The notes beneath the pieces are model-generated. The model searched no databases and was not told where the DNA came from. It was given only the letters and a program-made list of their open reading frames with translations. The position numbers were made by a program, and so were the translations under genes. A DNA stretch of 51,762 nucleotides from Deltaproteobacteria bacterium UBA6106. Its GTDB lineage: Bacteria > Desulfobacterota > Syntrophorhabdia > Syntrophorhabdales > Syntrophorhabdaceae. Position 1 is the first letter of the stretch. Every line of letters starts with the position of its first letter. The stretch is from the NCBI GenBank assembly GCA_002428485.1, contig DIWM01000001.1:1-51762 (forward strand). The letters are read 5' to 3'. Positions 32,779 to 47,200 of this stretch are shown here, piece by piece.

Positions 32779-33192
32779 TTCTTTCCCTATGGTGTGGACC
32801 CAGTTTTGCTGCAGGACCTTCTGGGCTTCTTCAGTCCGGTCAACACCGAGGATGACAATGGCGTTATTGCTGACGCGCCCGAGGTGAGGATAGAGGTAGT
32901 GGACATTGATCCCCGCCTGCTTCAGGGGCCTCAGGACCGCGAGCAAACCGCCGGGATGGTCCGGGGTCTCGACTGCAATCACATCGGTCTCTTTCGGCGA
33001 GTAACCGTTCGCCTTGAGGATATTCTTCGCCTTCTCAGGATCATCGACAACAAACCGCACGGTGCTTATATCCGACGTATCGGCAACGGAGACCGCCCTG
33101 ATATTTACGCCCTCTCTTCCCAGGATCTCGCTGACGCTGTGAAGGGCTCCGGGGACGTTTTCCAGACTGACTGATATCTGTTTTATTACCAT
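32764..33192 (-). CDS. Tandem ACT-domain protein
   Basis: This 142-residue protein consists of two ACT domains (about 1-70 and 72-140), starting KQISVSLENVPGALHSVSEIL and repeating in VIAVETPDHPGGLLAVLRPLKQAGINVHYLY. ACT domains bind amino acids or related ligands and regulate partners. The gene trails the oxidoreductase operon by 5 bp, so a link to amino-acid or 2-oxoacid metabolism is likely. The final four codons and the stop come from an intergenic repeat. Confidence 0.88.
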   Translation of the reverse strand: MVIKQISVSLENVPGALHSVSEILGREGVNIRAVSVADTSDISTVRFVVDDPEKAKNILKANGYSPKETDVIAVETPDHPGGLLAVLRPLKQAGINVHYLYPHLGRVSNNAIVILGVDRTEEAQKVLQQNWVHTIGKEVYSI

Positions 33193-33197
33193 CTGCG

Positions 33198-33737
33198 CTA
33201 CTCCTTTACGAATGTATAGCCTGCCTCAAGGGCCTGTCTGTTGAGCTTTATCATCTTCGCCTTTCCTTCGCCGAGGATCTCCTGGAGGTTGTTGAGCATA
33301 AAATCGAAGGCGACTATATTGCTCGCCTTTAAAAATGCGCCGAGCATTATCATGTTCGCAACCTTTATCGTCCCCATCTTCTCGGCCAGATCGCTTGTAG
33401 GGACAGCGAGCACCTCTATATCCCCCCTTGCCGATGTTGTGTTCACGATGGAGGAATTGACGCATATGAGCCCTCCTGAGGTAAGCACGCTCTGGAACCT
33501 CGCAAAAGAAGGCTGGTTCATGGCGACTACAAATTCAGGCTCTGATGCAACCGGTGAGGCGATCTCTTCGTCGGAGACAACGACGGTACAGTTCGCCGTC
33601 CCTCCCCTGACCTCGACGCCGTAGGACGGGAGATAGGTCACATACTTCCCTTCAAGCATGGCCGCGTTGGCAAGCGTAAAACCCATAGAGAGAACGCCCT
33701 GTCCGCCGAACCCGGAAAAGATCGTTTTTATGGTCAT
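33198..33737 (-). CDS. 2-oxoacid:ferredoxin oxidoreductase, gamma subunit
   Basis: This 179-residue protein is the gamma (catalytic gamma-type) subunit, with the conserved FSGFGGQGVLSMGFTLA start and the SYGVEVRGGTANCTVVVS segment. Together with the alpha, beta and delta subunits it oxidises a 2-oxoacid with CoA to an acyl-CoA and reduces ferredoxin in the cytoplasm. It overlaps the beta gene by four bases. Confidence 0.94.
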   Translation of the reverse strand: MTIKTIFSGFGGQGVLSMGFTLANAAMLEGKYVTYLPSYGVEVRGGTANCTVVVSDEEIASPVASEPEFVVAMNQPSFARFQSVLTSGGLICVNSSIVNTTSARGDIEVLAVPTSDLAEKMGTIKVANMIMLGAFLKASNIVAFDFMLNNLQEILGEGKAKMIKLNRQALEAGYTFVKE

Positions 33738-34471
33738 GTTACGTCCTTGACGACACCGAGAGGGAATTGTTTTGCCATCACGTCATCGATCCACCGGCAT
33801 GACTCTATCGGGCTCATCTTCCAGTTTGTCGGGCATGGTGAAAGTATCTCTACGAGGGAAAACCCTTTCCCGGTCAACTGGGTCCTGAAGGCCTTTACGA
33901 TCGCCTTTTTCGCTTTGACGATCGCCGCGGGCTTGTTGACCGCCACCCGTTCCAGATATGTTGTGCCGTCGAGGACCGCGAATACCTCGCATATCCTTAC
34001 GGGGTGGCCTGCCACTTTCGTGTTCCTTCCGGAGGGCGTAGTTGTCGTCACCTGTTCGGAAAGCGTTGTAGGGGCCATCTGTCCGCCTGTCATCCCGTAC
34101 ACGCCGTTGTTGACAAAGATGATCGTGATGGGTTCACCGCGGTTCGCCGCGTGGAAGCCCTCTGCCGTACCTATTGCCGCAAGGTCGCCGTCGCCCTGGT
34201 ATGAGAAGACAAGGTTTTCGGGCCTCACGCGCTTAATCCCCGTTGCCACTGCGGCACCTCTGCCGTGAGCGGATTCCAGGGCATCGATATCGAAATAATT
34301 ATAAACGAGCATACCGCAGCCCGCAGGCGCCACGCAGATCGCCTTTTCCCTGAGGTCCATCTCGTCGATGACCTCCGCTATCAGGCGCCCGATGATGCCG
34401 TGGCCGCAGCCCGGGCAATAATGGAAATGGGCCGGCTTCAAAGATCTGGGACGGGAATATACCTGTTTCAA
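33734..34471 (-). CDS. 2-oxoacid:ferredoxin oxidoreductase, beta (TPP) subunit
   Basis: This 245-residue subunit carries the thiamine diphosphate motif GDGDLAAIGTAEGFHAANR followed by FVNNGVYGMTGGQ, and starts near HFHYCPGCGHGIIGRLI. The CPGCGHG motif is usual for KorB/VorA type beta subunits. It lies 145 bp after the alpha gene, a gap filled by opposed heptamer arrays. Confidence 0.94.
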   Translation of the reverse strand: MKQVYSRPRSLKPAHFHYCPGCGHGIIGRLIAEVIDEMDLREKAICVAPAGCGMLVYNYFDIDALESAHGRGAAVATGIKRVRPENLVFSYQGDGDLAAIGTAEGFHAANRGEPITIIFVNNGVYGMTGGQMAPTTLSEQVTTTTPSGRNTKVAGHPVRICEVFAVLDGTTYLERVAVNKPAAIVKAKKAIVKAFRTQLTGKGFSLVEILSPCPTNWKMSPIESCRWIDDVMAKQFPLGVVKDVT

Positions 34472-34515
34472 TTGAAACCACCTCGTAAAATTCTAATGTG
34501 AGGCAATAGAAACCA

Positions 34516-34598
34516 GCTCATAGCTGATAGCTCATAGCTGATAGCAAAAACGGACCGGCGTTGTGCTGTTGCCATGAGCCATGAGCTATGAACTATGA
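34516..34598. repeat. Opposed GCTSATA and GAGCYAT arrays inside the kor/vor operon
   Basis: Four units (GCTCATA and GCTGATA alternating) lie at 34516-34543 and four reverse-orientation units at 34571-34598. The two arrays could pair into an imperfect stem of about 30 bases with a 27-base loop. They separate the alpha and beta subunit genes. Confidence 0.85.
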
Positions 34599-34616
34599 GC
34601 CGACTTTCATTACGAT

Positions 34617-35684
34617 TCATTTCTTCCCTCTTCTGGATTGATAATAGTGTCTTGATATTGCCCGGAACAGCTCGATCGGCGTAGGGATAACGCCGCCCGG
34701 CCTGCCGTAAAAATGGATGTGCCCTTTTCCTTCGAGGGCAAGCCTCACATCTTCCACCATCTGCCCCGCGCTCATCTCGAAGACAAAAAATTCAGCGCCG
34801 TTTTGCGCGGTCTCCTTCATTATCTTTGCAGGAAAGGGCCACAACGTAATGGGGCGTATCATCCCTACCTTCAGGTTTTCCTGACGCAGCCTTTTGATAG
34901 CGCCTTTCGCGATCCGCGCCCCGGTGCCGTAAGCGACCACGACCATCTCCGCGTCGTCGAGAAGAAATGTCTCATAGCGGACCTCGTTCCGCTCCATCCG
35001 CTGATATTTTCTGAAGAGCTTCCAGTTGTGCTCTTCCTCCTCTTTTGTGTCAAAGAGAAGCGAGCGTACCATCCGTGAGGGCCTGTCCTTTGCGCCTGTC
35101 AGGATATAATCTTTCTGATATTTTTTTGGCGGCTTGATATTTTCGAAGCTCACAGGCTCCATCATCTGTCCCAGCATCCCGTCGCCGAGGATGATGACGG
35201 GGTTTCTGTACTCATCGGCAAGGTCAAAGGCAAGGGGAACGACCTCTGTCAGTTCCTGCACCGATCCGGGAGCAAGCACGATCGTCTTGTAGTCGCCGTG
35301 GCCGCCACCGCGCGTTGCCTGGAAATAATCAGACTGTGCCGGGGAGATATTTCCCATGCCGGGCCCGCCTCGCACCATGTCCACGACCACCGCCGGGAGC
35401 TCATCTGCCGCGAGGTACGAGATGCCTTCCTGCTTGAGGCTCATCCCGGGACTGCTTGATGAGGTCATCGCGCGCGCGCCGGCGACGCTTGCGCCAAGGA
35501 CCATATTGATGGCAGCGATCTCGCTTTCAGACTGGATAAAGACACCGCCGGTTTCAGGCACCCGTTTTGCCATATATTCCGTCAGCTCGTTCTGCGGCGT
35601 TATGGGGTATCCGAAATAGCAGGTACAGCCGGCGAGTATCGCCGCTTCGCCCAGTGCCGCATTTCCGCTCATCAACCTCTTCAA
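34617..35684 (-). CDS. 2-oxoacid:ferredoxin oxidoreductase, alpha subunit (KorA/VorB type)
   Basis: This 355-residue subunit has the pyrimidine-binding region GNAALGEAAILAGCTCYFGYPITPQNELTEYM, ESEIAAINMVLGASVAGARAMTSSSSPGMSL, and a transketolase C-like part (GMIRPITLWPFP). The four-gene set (delta, alpha, beta, gamma) fits 2-oxoglutarate or branched-chain (Vor) enzymes; alpha subunits of this sequence style are often annotated VorB. The exact substrate cannot be read off. It overlaps the ferredoxin gene by four bases. Confidence 0.92.
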   Translation of the reverse strand: MKRLMSGNAALGEAAILAGCTCYFGYPITPQNELTEYMAKRVPETGGVFIQSESEIAAINMVLGASVAGARAMTSSSSPGMSLKQEGISYLAADELPAVVVDMVRGGPGMGNISPAQSDYFQATRGGGHGDYKTIVLAPGSVQELTEVVPLAFDLADEYRNPVIILGDGMLGQMMEPVSFENIKPPKKYQKDYILTGAKDRPSRMVRSLLFDTKEEEEHNWKLFRKYQRMERNEVRYETFLLDDAEMVVVAYGTGARIAKGAIKRLRQENLKVGMIRPITLWPFPAKIMKETAQNGAEFFVFEMSAGQMVEDVRLALEGKGHIHFYGRPGGVIPTPIELFRAISRHYYQSRRGKK

Positions 35685-35890
35685 TTCTTAAACACCTCGA
35701 TCGCGACCTCCGGGCACATGACCGCGCAGGTAGCGCATCCAGTGCATTCGCTGCCTTCTTCGAAGGAAGCGACAAAATATCCCTTTAAGTTCAACGTACC
35801 GGAGAGGGAGATCGCCTTCTTCGGGCAGAACTCTATGCAGAGCGCGCAACCCTTGCATCTCTCCTGGTCTATCCTGATCGTGCCCTTCAT
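35681..35890 (-). CDS. 2-oxoacid:ferredoxin oxidoreductase, ferredoxin-like delta subunit
   Basis: This 69-residue protein carries two 4Fe-4S clusters: CKGCALCIEFCP and CTGCATCAVMCP. It passes electrons from the catalytic core to soluble ferredoxin. It is the first gene of the operon. Confidence 0.94.
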   Translation of the reverse strand: MKGTIRIDQERCKGCALCIEFCPKKAISLSGTLNLKGYFVASFEEGSECTGCATCAVMCPEVAIEVFKN

Positions 35891-35934
35891 CGTTTGCCTC
35901 GGTTTGTAAAAAACCAGACCTACAAAACGCTTTT

Positions 35935-35964
35935 AGCGTAGCCCACAGAGATAGTTCTTGTCAA
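35935..35964 (-). promoter_or_regulatory. Predicted promoter of the 2-oxoacid oxidoreductase operon
   Basis: On the minus strand a perfect TTGACA (35959-35964) and TACGCT (35935-35940) are 18 bases apart. A broken dyad (CTAC, CGC, GCG, TAG within 35921-35942) covers the -10 and could be bound by the divergently encoded LysR-type regulator. Confidence 0.5.
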
Positions 35965-35993
35965 ATATTTTGTGAACTGGCTCATGGTAGACC

Positions 35994-36119
35994 GTATTTC
36001 GTCATTCGTATATCGTATATCGGGACTACAAAGAAACCGTTCGGAGTCGGGGTACCCGCTTGCTGGTCTCCAGCGTTCGTCGATTTTACCCCCTCACGCT
36101 TTACGCCTTACGCCTCACG
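35994..36119. repeat. GTATATC and inverted GTRAGGC heptamers between kor/vor and lysR
   Basis: GTATTTC, GTCATTC, GTATATC and GTATATC occupy 35994-36021 after a GTAGACC junction. The inverted GTRAGGC family (CCTCACG, CTTTACG, CCTTACG, CCTCACG) lies at 36092-36119. The stretch from 36022 to 36091 holds nothing recognised. Confidence 0.8.
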
Positions 36120-36175
36120 GAAATTTCTCTGTCATTTTTTATTGCATTAGCGGCATTTATATCTTATTTTTAGCG

Positions 36176-37075
36176 ATGGACTTGAGACATATCGAAACAT
36201 TTGCGAGGATAGCAGAACTAAAGAGCTTTACGAAGGCGGCCGAGGAGCTCTACCTCACCCAGCCGACGGTGAGCAAACAGATCGTCGACCTCGAGCGCTA
36301 TTTCGGCGTAAGGCTTATTGACAGGACAAAGCGGACGGTAACGCTCACAAAGGCAGGAGAGCTCCTCCTCCGGTACGTGAAGAATTTCCTGGAACTTAAA
36401 AAGGAGACCATAGACGCGATCGCCGCCTTCAAGGGCCTGCAAAAGGGAGACATCACCGTTGGCGCAAGCAACATCCCCGGGGTTTATATCCTGCCCGGAC
36501 TGCTCCATATCTTCAAACAACAGTATGACGGCATCCGTTTCAGGCTCGTCATCGTTGATTCGAAGGCAGTTATCCGGAAGATGGAGGAAGGCGAGATCGA
36601 TGTCGGCTTCGTGGGGGCGAAATACGAGACAAAAAAGATAGAATATAAAAAATTCCTTGAAGACACGATCGTCGTGATCGCTCCGTCCTCCTTTCCCGAT
36701 ACGATCCATATCAAGCACTTAAAAGATTACCCCTTCATCATAAGGGAGCAGGGGTCGGGCACGCGCAATCATTTCGAATCATCACTGAAAAGATTGAAGG
36801 TCGACATGCTCCCTGAACTGCAGGTCATCGCCGAACTAACAGATACGGAGGCGATAAAGGAGGCGGTTAAAAGCGGCATGGGCATTTCGTACGTCTCAAA
36901 GATGGCAATCGTTCATGAACTTGCAAATAAAAACCTGAAATGTTTAAATATTGAAGGATTGCCGAATATTGCGAGGTCCTTCTATATCGTGACAAAAAAG
37001 GGGAAGACAATATCGCCGCAGGTAAAGGCGCTTCTCGACATAACAGACAAATGGAGAAGGCATGAAAAAAGGTAA
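36176..37075 (+). CDS. LysR-family transcription regulator
   Basis: This 299-residue protein starts MDLRHIETFARIAELKSFTKAAEELYLTQPTVSKQI, the complete LysR winged helix (1-60), followed by the ligand-binding domain (about 90-297). The frame is open further upstream, but that part is repeat-derived and not LysR-like. It is divergent from the kor/vor operon, its likely target, and overlaps tolB by 14 bp on the other side. The body resembles CysB/CbbR-like regulators; the ligand is unknown. Confidence 0.92.
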   Translation: MDLRHIETFARIAELKSFTKAAEELYLTQPTVSKQIVDLERYFGVRLIDRTKRTVTLTKAGELLLRYVKNFLELKKETIDAIAAFKGLQKGDITVGASNIPGVYILPGLLHIFKQQYDGIRFRLVIVDSKAVIRKMEEGEIDVGFVGAKYETKKIEYKKFLEDTIVVIAPSSFPDTIHIKHLKDYPFIIREQGSGTRNHFESSLKRLKVDMLPELQVIAELTDTEAIKEAVKSGMGISYVSKMAIVHELANKNLKCLNIEGLPNIARSFYIVTKKGKTISPQVKALLDITDKWRRHEKR

Positions 37076-38360
37076 ATGGATCATCTTCACCCTCTGTGCG
37101 CTTTTCACGGCAGGCATGTTCATGGCAGACGCTGCCGGGGCGCGGGTATATCTCGATATTTATGGAAAAAGTTTTAAAAAAATAACCGTCGCCGTACCGT
37201 ACTTCAAGAGCGAAAAGGCAGACAGGCTCCAGACAGACATGAGCGACCTTCTGAACAAAGACCTTGACCTGTCAGGATTTTTCATCGTTGCCCCCCAATC
37301 GCTCCTCGACAAGGAATTCATCAATGAAGGGGTGGAAAAACAGGAGATCAACTTCGGAAGCTGGCGCTCGGTGGGGATCGAGCTTCTTTGCAAAGGAAGG
37401 CTCCAGTTCAAGGACGGAGAGGTCATCCTCGAGGCCTTTCTCTACGACACCCTCGACGGCTCCATGATGCTGGCAAAACGGTACCGCTCCCGCCAGGAAG
37501 ACTGGAGGAGGCTCGTACACAGGTTTGCCGATGATATCCTGCTCACCGTCACCGGCGAAAAGGGGATCATGAGCTCACGGATAGTCTTTGTCGGCGGGAA
37601 AAGGAACCTTAAAGAAATATACATTACGGACATTGATGGATTTAACCTGAGAAAGGTCACCAATTATAATAATATTTCTGTCGCTCCCGCAGTATCGCCA
37701 ACCGGGAGATACATCGCCTACACCTCATACAAAGGAGGGAGCCCGAACCTGTACGCAAAGGACATGGAGGGGAACAGGGAGATCGCTGTGGACAGAAGCG
37801 ACGGCATGAAGATCTGCTCGTCGTGGCTGAACAATTCGACCCTTGTATATTCCCACACGGTCGGCAAGAATTCAACCGTCTATACCTACAACGTGGAAAC
37901 CCAGGAGAGGAGGACGATAGTGCAGAGGGAAGGGATCGTCACATCGGCGTCATTCTCGCCGAACGGCTCAAAGTTGCTCTTCGTCTCCGACATGTACGGA
38001 AGCCCCCAGATATTCATCAGAGACAGCGCATCTGGAGAGATCAAAAGGCTCACATATTACGGAAATTACAACAGCGCTCCCTCATTCTCGCCAAAAGGCG
38101 ATCTCATTACATTCGTGTCGAAGATTGAAGGCGCTTTTGAAATATCGGTCATGAACGCCGACGGCTCGAACCAGAGAGTCCTGACGAACGGCGGGGCCCT
38201 CAACGATTCACCGCAATTCTCTCCCTGCGGGCGGTACATACTCTTCTCCTCGCTGGTAGGAGGGAGGTACAGCCTGCACACGATGCTACACAACGGAGAG
38301 AACAAAAGGTTATTGAAATTTACCGACACCAACGAAGAACAGCCAAAATTTGCACCTTAA
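37062..38360 (+). CDS. tolB: Tol-Pal system periplasmic protein TolB
   Basis: This 432-residue protein has a signal peptide (ending near ADAAGA), an N-terminal alpha/beta domain (about 30-160) and a beta-propeller of WD40-like PD40 repeats (VSPTGRYIAYTSYKGGSPNLY, SFSPNGSKLLFVSDMYGSPQIF, FSPKGDLITFVS, FSPCGRYILFSS). It links Pal to the inner-membrane TolQRA complex during cell-envelope constriction. TolQRA genes are not in the window. The start overlaps the lysR end. Confidence 0.96.
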   Translation: MKKGKWIIFTLCALFTAGMFMADAAGARVYLDIYGKSFKKITVAVPYFKSEKADRLQTDMSDLLNKDLDLSGFFIVAPQSLLDKEFINEGVEKQEINFGSWRSVGIELLCKGRLQFKDGEVILEAFLYDTLDGSMMLAKRYRSRQEDWRRLVHRFADDILLTVTGEKGIMSSRIVFVGGKRNLKEIYITDIDGFNLRKVTNYNNISVAPAVSPTGRYIAYTSYKGGSPNLYAKDMEGNREIAVDRSDGMKICSSWLNNSTLVYSHTVGKNSTVYTYNVETQERRTIVQREGIVTSASFSPNGSKLLFVSDMYGSPQIFIRDSASGEIKRLTYYGNYNSAPSFSPKGDLITFVSKIEGAFEISVMNADGSNQRVLTNGGALNDSPQFSPCGRYILFSSLVGGRYSLHTMLHNGENKRLLKFTDTNEEQPKFAP

Positions 38361-38377
38361 GATTAATAGGAGGTAAC

Positions 38378-38935
38378 ATGAAATATTTTCTGGTATTATC
38401 GATTGTGTGTGCCCTTATGTTTGCCGGATGCGCTCCGAAAGTAGTTCAACCAACGCACAAAACAACGCCTGACCAGGGCACCGCCGCAACAAAAGACGAC
38501 AGCGGCAAAGACAGAAGCGGCGGCGTCACGGCCGAAGAGCTGGCGAGGGCGGAGAGGGACAGGCTGAGAATGCTTGAGGAGCAGATGAGGTCATCCCTTT
38601 CGCAGCAGGACATCTACTTCGAATTCGACAGCTACGCAGTCCAGGGGTCGGAGCTTCCCAAGCTCCAGGCAGTCGGCAACTGGCTTAAACAATCAAGGAC
38701 AACGAAGATCGTCGTGGAAGGGCACTGCGATGAGAGGGGTACTGTGGAATACAACTTCGCTCTCGGTCAAAAGCGCGCAGAAGCGGTAAAAGACCACCTC
38801 GTCAAGATGGGCATCGAGGGGGCAAGGATCAAGACAATCTCCTACGGCAAGGAAACGCCTGCCACCACCGGCCATTCGGAAGATGCCTGGGCAAAAAACA
38901 GGCGCGCCCATTTTACAATCGACCAGAAGGGGTAA
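38378..38935 (+). CDS. pal: Peptidoglycan-associated lipoprotein Pal
   Basis: This 185-residue outer-membrane lipoprotein has the lipobox FAGC (Cys 19) and a C-terminal OmpA-like domain (about 75-183) with DIYFEFDSYAV, VEGHCDERGTVEYN and NRRAHF, the peptidoglycan-binding residues. AGGAGG precedes the ATG, 17 bp after tolB. Confidence 0.96.
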   Translation: MKYFLVLSIVCALMFAGCAPKVVQPTHKTTPDQGTAATKDDSGKDRSGGVTAEELARAERDRLRMLEEQMRSSLSQQDIYFEFDSYAVQGSELPKLQAVGNWLKQSRTTKIVVEGHCDERGTVEYNFALGQKRAEAVKDHLVKMGIEGARIKTISYGKETPATTGHSEDAWAKNRRAHFTIDQKG

Positions 38936-38938
38936 GCT

Positions 38939-39670
38939 ATGTATAAATACGCCGTCATTATCATCGGTCTCATTATTACACTGGCAGCCGGCTGCACAAC
39001 GGATGAGCAGGCGGTTCAAATGCAGAGCAGCTTGTCGTTCCTGCAGAACGATCTTTACAGCTTCAAGCAGGAAACGAACGCAAAGCTGGCACAGCTGACA
39101 AAAGACAATGAAAATGTCGGCAAGCAGGTTGTCAACGTCTATGCTGCTGTCGAGAGCAGGGACGAAAAGATAAAGAGCATTATGGGCAAGCTCGATGAGC
39201 TGGAATACCAGCTAAGGACTTACTGGAGCGAGACAAAGGCCATGATGGGCACCCAGAGAAAACCCGATGCGGCGCCCGGGCCTGTGACACAACCCGGTTC
39301 ACCGGGAATGGATGCGAGGTATGAAAGCACCTATAAAGAAGCCTTTGACGCCTATCAGAAAGGGGCATACGATGAGGCGATCATCAAATTCACAAAGTTC
39401 ATCGAATCCTACAGCGGGACGCCACTCGTACCGAACGCCTTCTACTGGACGGGCGAAAGCTATATGAATCTGAAGAACTATGAAAAGGCGATCGTCTCTT
39501 TCCAGGAGATCATCGACAAATATCCAAAAAGCGAGAAGGCCCCACGGGCGCTCCTTTCCCAGGCAGAGGCATTCAGCCAGACCAAAGACAGGAAGAGCTC
39601 TACAACCCTCCTGAAGAGGATCATAGAGCTCTATCCGAAAAGCGAGGAAGCGATTATCGCTGAACGAAAA

Positions 39671-39691
<21 letters not shown>
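38939..39691 (+). CDS. cpoB: Tol-Pal coordinating protein CpoB (YbgF)
   Basis: This 250-residue protein has an N-terminal coiled coil (about 35-100) and C-terminal tetratricopeptide repeats (YKEAFDAYQKGAYDEAIIKFTKFIESY onward). The N-terminus reads LAAGC, a lipobox, so it may be lipid-anchored, unlike E. coli CpoB. The gene starts three bases after pal. Its 3' end overlaps the end of the convergent rpoC by 21 bases. Confidence 0.92.
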
Positions 39692-44230
<4,539 letters not shown>

Positions 44231-44241
44231 TTTGCCCCTCC

Positions 44242-47200
44242 TTATTCTTCTTTCATAAGGTCTACATTGATGCATAGGCCCTGTAATTCTTTCACGAGCA
44301 CATTAAAAGACTCAGGCAGGTTAGGCTCAAGAACTTCCTCGCCTTTTACGATCGCCTCATATGCGCGTATCCTCCCGTTCACGTCGTCGGACTTGATCGT
44401 GAGAAATTCCTGGAGCGAAAAGGCAGCGCCGTATCCTTCGAGCGCCCATACCTCCATCTCTCCCAGCCTCTGGCCTCCAAACTGTGCCTTGCCGCCAAGC
44501 GGCTGCTGGGTCACAAGGGAATAGGGGCCGATCGACCGCGCGTGTATCTTATCGTCAACGAGATGGTGCAGTTTCAGAAAGTACATATTGCCGATGGTGA
44601 TCTTGTGATGGAAGGGGTCGCCGGTCCTCCCGTCGCACAGCGTTGCCTGCCTGTTATCGGACATCCCGGCCATCCTGAACAACTCGCTTATCTCTTCTTC
44701 CTTTGCTCCATCAAAAACAGGAACGGCGGTGTGGATCCCGTCCCGCATCTGCTCGGCAAGCATCATGATCTCGTCATCGTTCAATCTCTCGATAAAACCT
44801 TTCAACTCACCGCTCGCAAAGATCTTCTTGAGCTGTCTTTTAATAACATCAGGGGAACAACAATTCTTGTAATAGTTGTCGACCATCTCCCCTACCTTTT
44901 TCCCAAGCTCTTTTGCAGCCCAGCCGAGATGGGTCTCAAGTATCTGGCCTGCATTCATCCTTGACGGGACGCCGAGGGGATTGAGGACGATATCGATGGG
45001 CGTACCGTCTTCCATAAAAGGCATATCCTCTTCGGGAAGAATGATGGAGACGATCCCTTTGTTGCCGTGACGGCCCGATATCTTATCGCCCACTGCTACT
45101 TTTCTTTTCATCGCCACATATACCTTGATCGTCTTGATAACGCCCGGAGGCAGCTCATCGCCTTTCTTGATCTTGTTGATCTTGTCTTCGTAGATAAGCC
45201 TGATAAGCTCCACCTGGTTCTCTTTGCTGTCGACGACCTTTGCTATCCTCGCTTCCAGTTCCTCATTGCCAAAATCCAAATGCTGGACCTTTTCAAAGCT
45301 GATGAGGTTTATCTTTTCTTTCGTCAGGGATTCGCCCTTCTTGAAAAGCATCTTTCCTTTGTCGTCCTTGATATCTGAAGGGGCATTCTTGCCGGTAAGG
45401 AGCTCAGCTATCTTTAAGCGCTTGCTGTCAATAATGATCTTTATCTGATCCTCCTGGTCCTTCAGGATATTGGATATTTCTTTATCCTCGATGTCCCTGC
45501 TCCTGTCATCCTTATCTATTCCCCGCCTCGAGAGCACCTTGACATCCGTTACAATGCCTTCTATTCCGTGCGGAACGCGCAGGCTCGTGTCCTTGACGTC
45601 CCCTGCCTTTTCGCCAAAAATGGCCCGCAGAAGCTTTTCCTCGGGGGTAAGCTGCGTCTCGCCTTTTGGCGTCACCTTGCCGACAAGTATATCGCCGGGC
45701 CTTACCGTGGCCCCTATCCTCACGATACCGCTTTCGTCGAGGTCCTTCAGCGCCTCATCGCCGACATTGGGAATGTCTCTCGTAACCTCTTCTTTGCCGA
45801 GTTTTGTATCCCTTACCACGCATTCGAGCTCTTCAATGTGGATCGATGTGAAGGTATCTTCCTTGACAAGCCTCTCGTTCACAAGGACCGAGTCCTCGTA
45901 GTTGTACCCTCTCCAGGGCATAAAGGCGACGAGGACGTTCTTGCCGAGCGCCAGTTCCCCCCTGTCCGTCGAAGGCCCATCCGCAAGGACATCGCCTTTC
46001 TTTACATAATCGCCTTCCAGGACGATCACCCTCTGGTTGATGCAGGTATCCTGGTTCGATCTCCTGAATTTCAGGAGCTTGTATACATCTATCTTTGTCG
46101 TGGTTTCTTCGTGCCCCTTCTTCTCTTCATACTTGAGAATGATACGGCTTGCATCGACGCTTTCGATGATCCCGTCGTGCTTCGCCATAACGGTAACCCT
46201 TGAATCTCTTCCTACGATCCTTTCCATTCCCGTTCCTATCAGCGGCGCTTCAGGCACAAGGAGGGGAACGGCCTGCCTTTGCATGTTGGAACCCATCAGC
46301 GCCCTGTTCGCGTCGTCGTGTTCAAGAAAGGGGATAAGCGCAGCAGAAACACTTACAAGCTGCTTCGGCGAAACATCCATTAAATGGATCTCTTCAGCGC
46401 TTACCATATAGAATCCTCCGCCCTTCTGCGCCGGGATGAGGTCGCCGGCAAGCCTGTTGTCCCTTTCTACGGGCGCGTTCGCCTGGGCAATATAATACTG
46501 CTCTTCTTCAAGGGCGCTCATGTATTGCACCTTTTCTGTGACCTTCCCGTTTGTTACTTCCCGGTAAGGGGCTTCAATGAAGCCGAATTCATTTACCTTG
46601 GCATAGGTTGAAAGCGACGCGATGAGCCCGATGTTGGGGCCTTCCGGGGTCTCAATAGGGCATATCCTTCCGTAGTGCGTAGGATGGACGTCACGGACTT
46701 CGAATCCTGCCCTCTCTCTTGTGAGCCCTCCTGGTCCCAGCGCGCTCAACCTCCTCTTGTGGGTGATCTCGCTTAAGGGGTTTGTCTGGTCCATAAACTG
46801 CGACAGCTGGCTGCTCGCGAAGAAATCTTTTACGGCCGTCGCAACCGGTTTCGGATTCACAAGGTCATGAGGCATCAGCGTTTCCATCTCAGGGAACGTA
46901 AGCCTTTCCTTGATCGCCCTCTCCATTCTTACGAGGCCCATCCTGAACTGGTTCTCCAGGAGTTCTCCCACCGTCCTTACCCTCCGGTTGCCGAGGTGGT
47001 CAATATCGTCCCCGGCTCCCCTGGAGTCTTTCAGCTTCAGGAGGTGTTTCACCACTTCAATGATGTCTTCTTTGCGGAGTATCGTCACGTCAAGCTTTGT
47101 GTCTACTCCGATCCTGTGGTTTACCTTAAGCCTGCCCACCTTTGACAGGTCATATCTCTCGGGACTGAAGAACATGCTCTGTATGAGATTTTCCGCAAAC

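Noticed and set aside
35972..36175. N-terminal extension of the LysR gene
   Set aside because: The added residues are repeat-derived and precede a complete LysR helix-turn-helix start at 36176.
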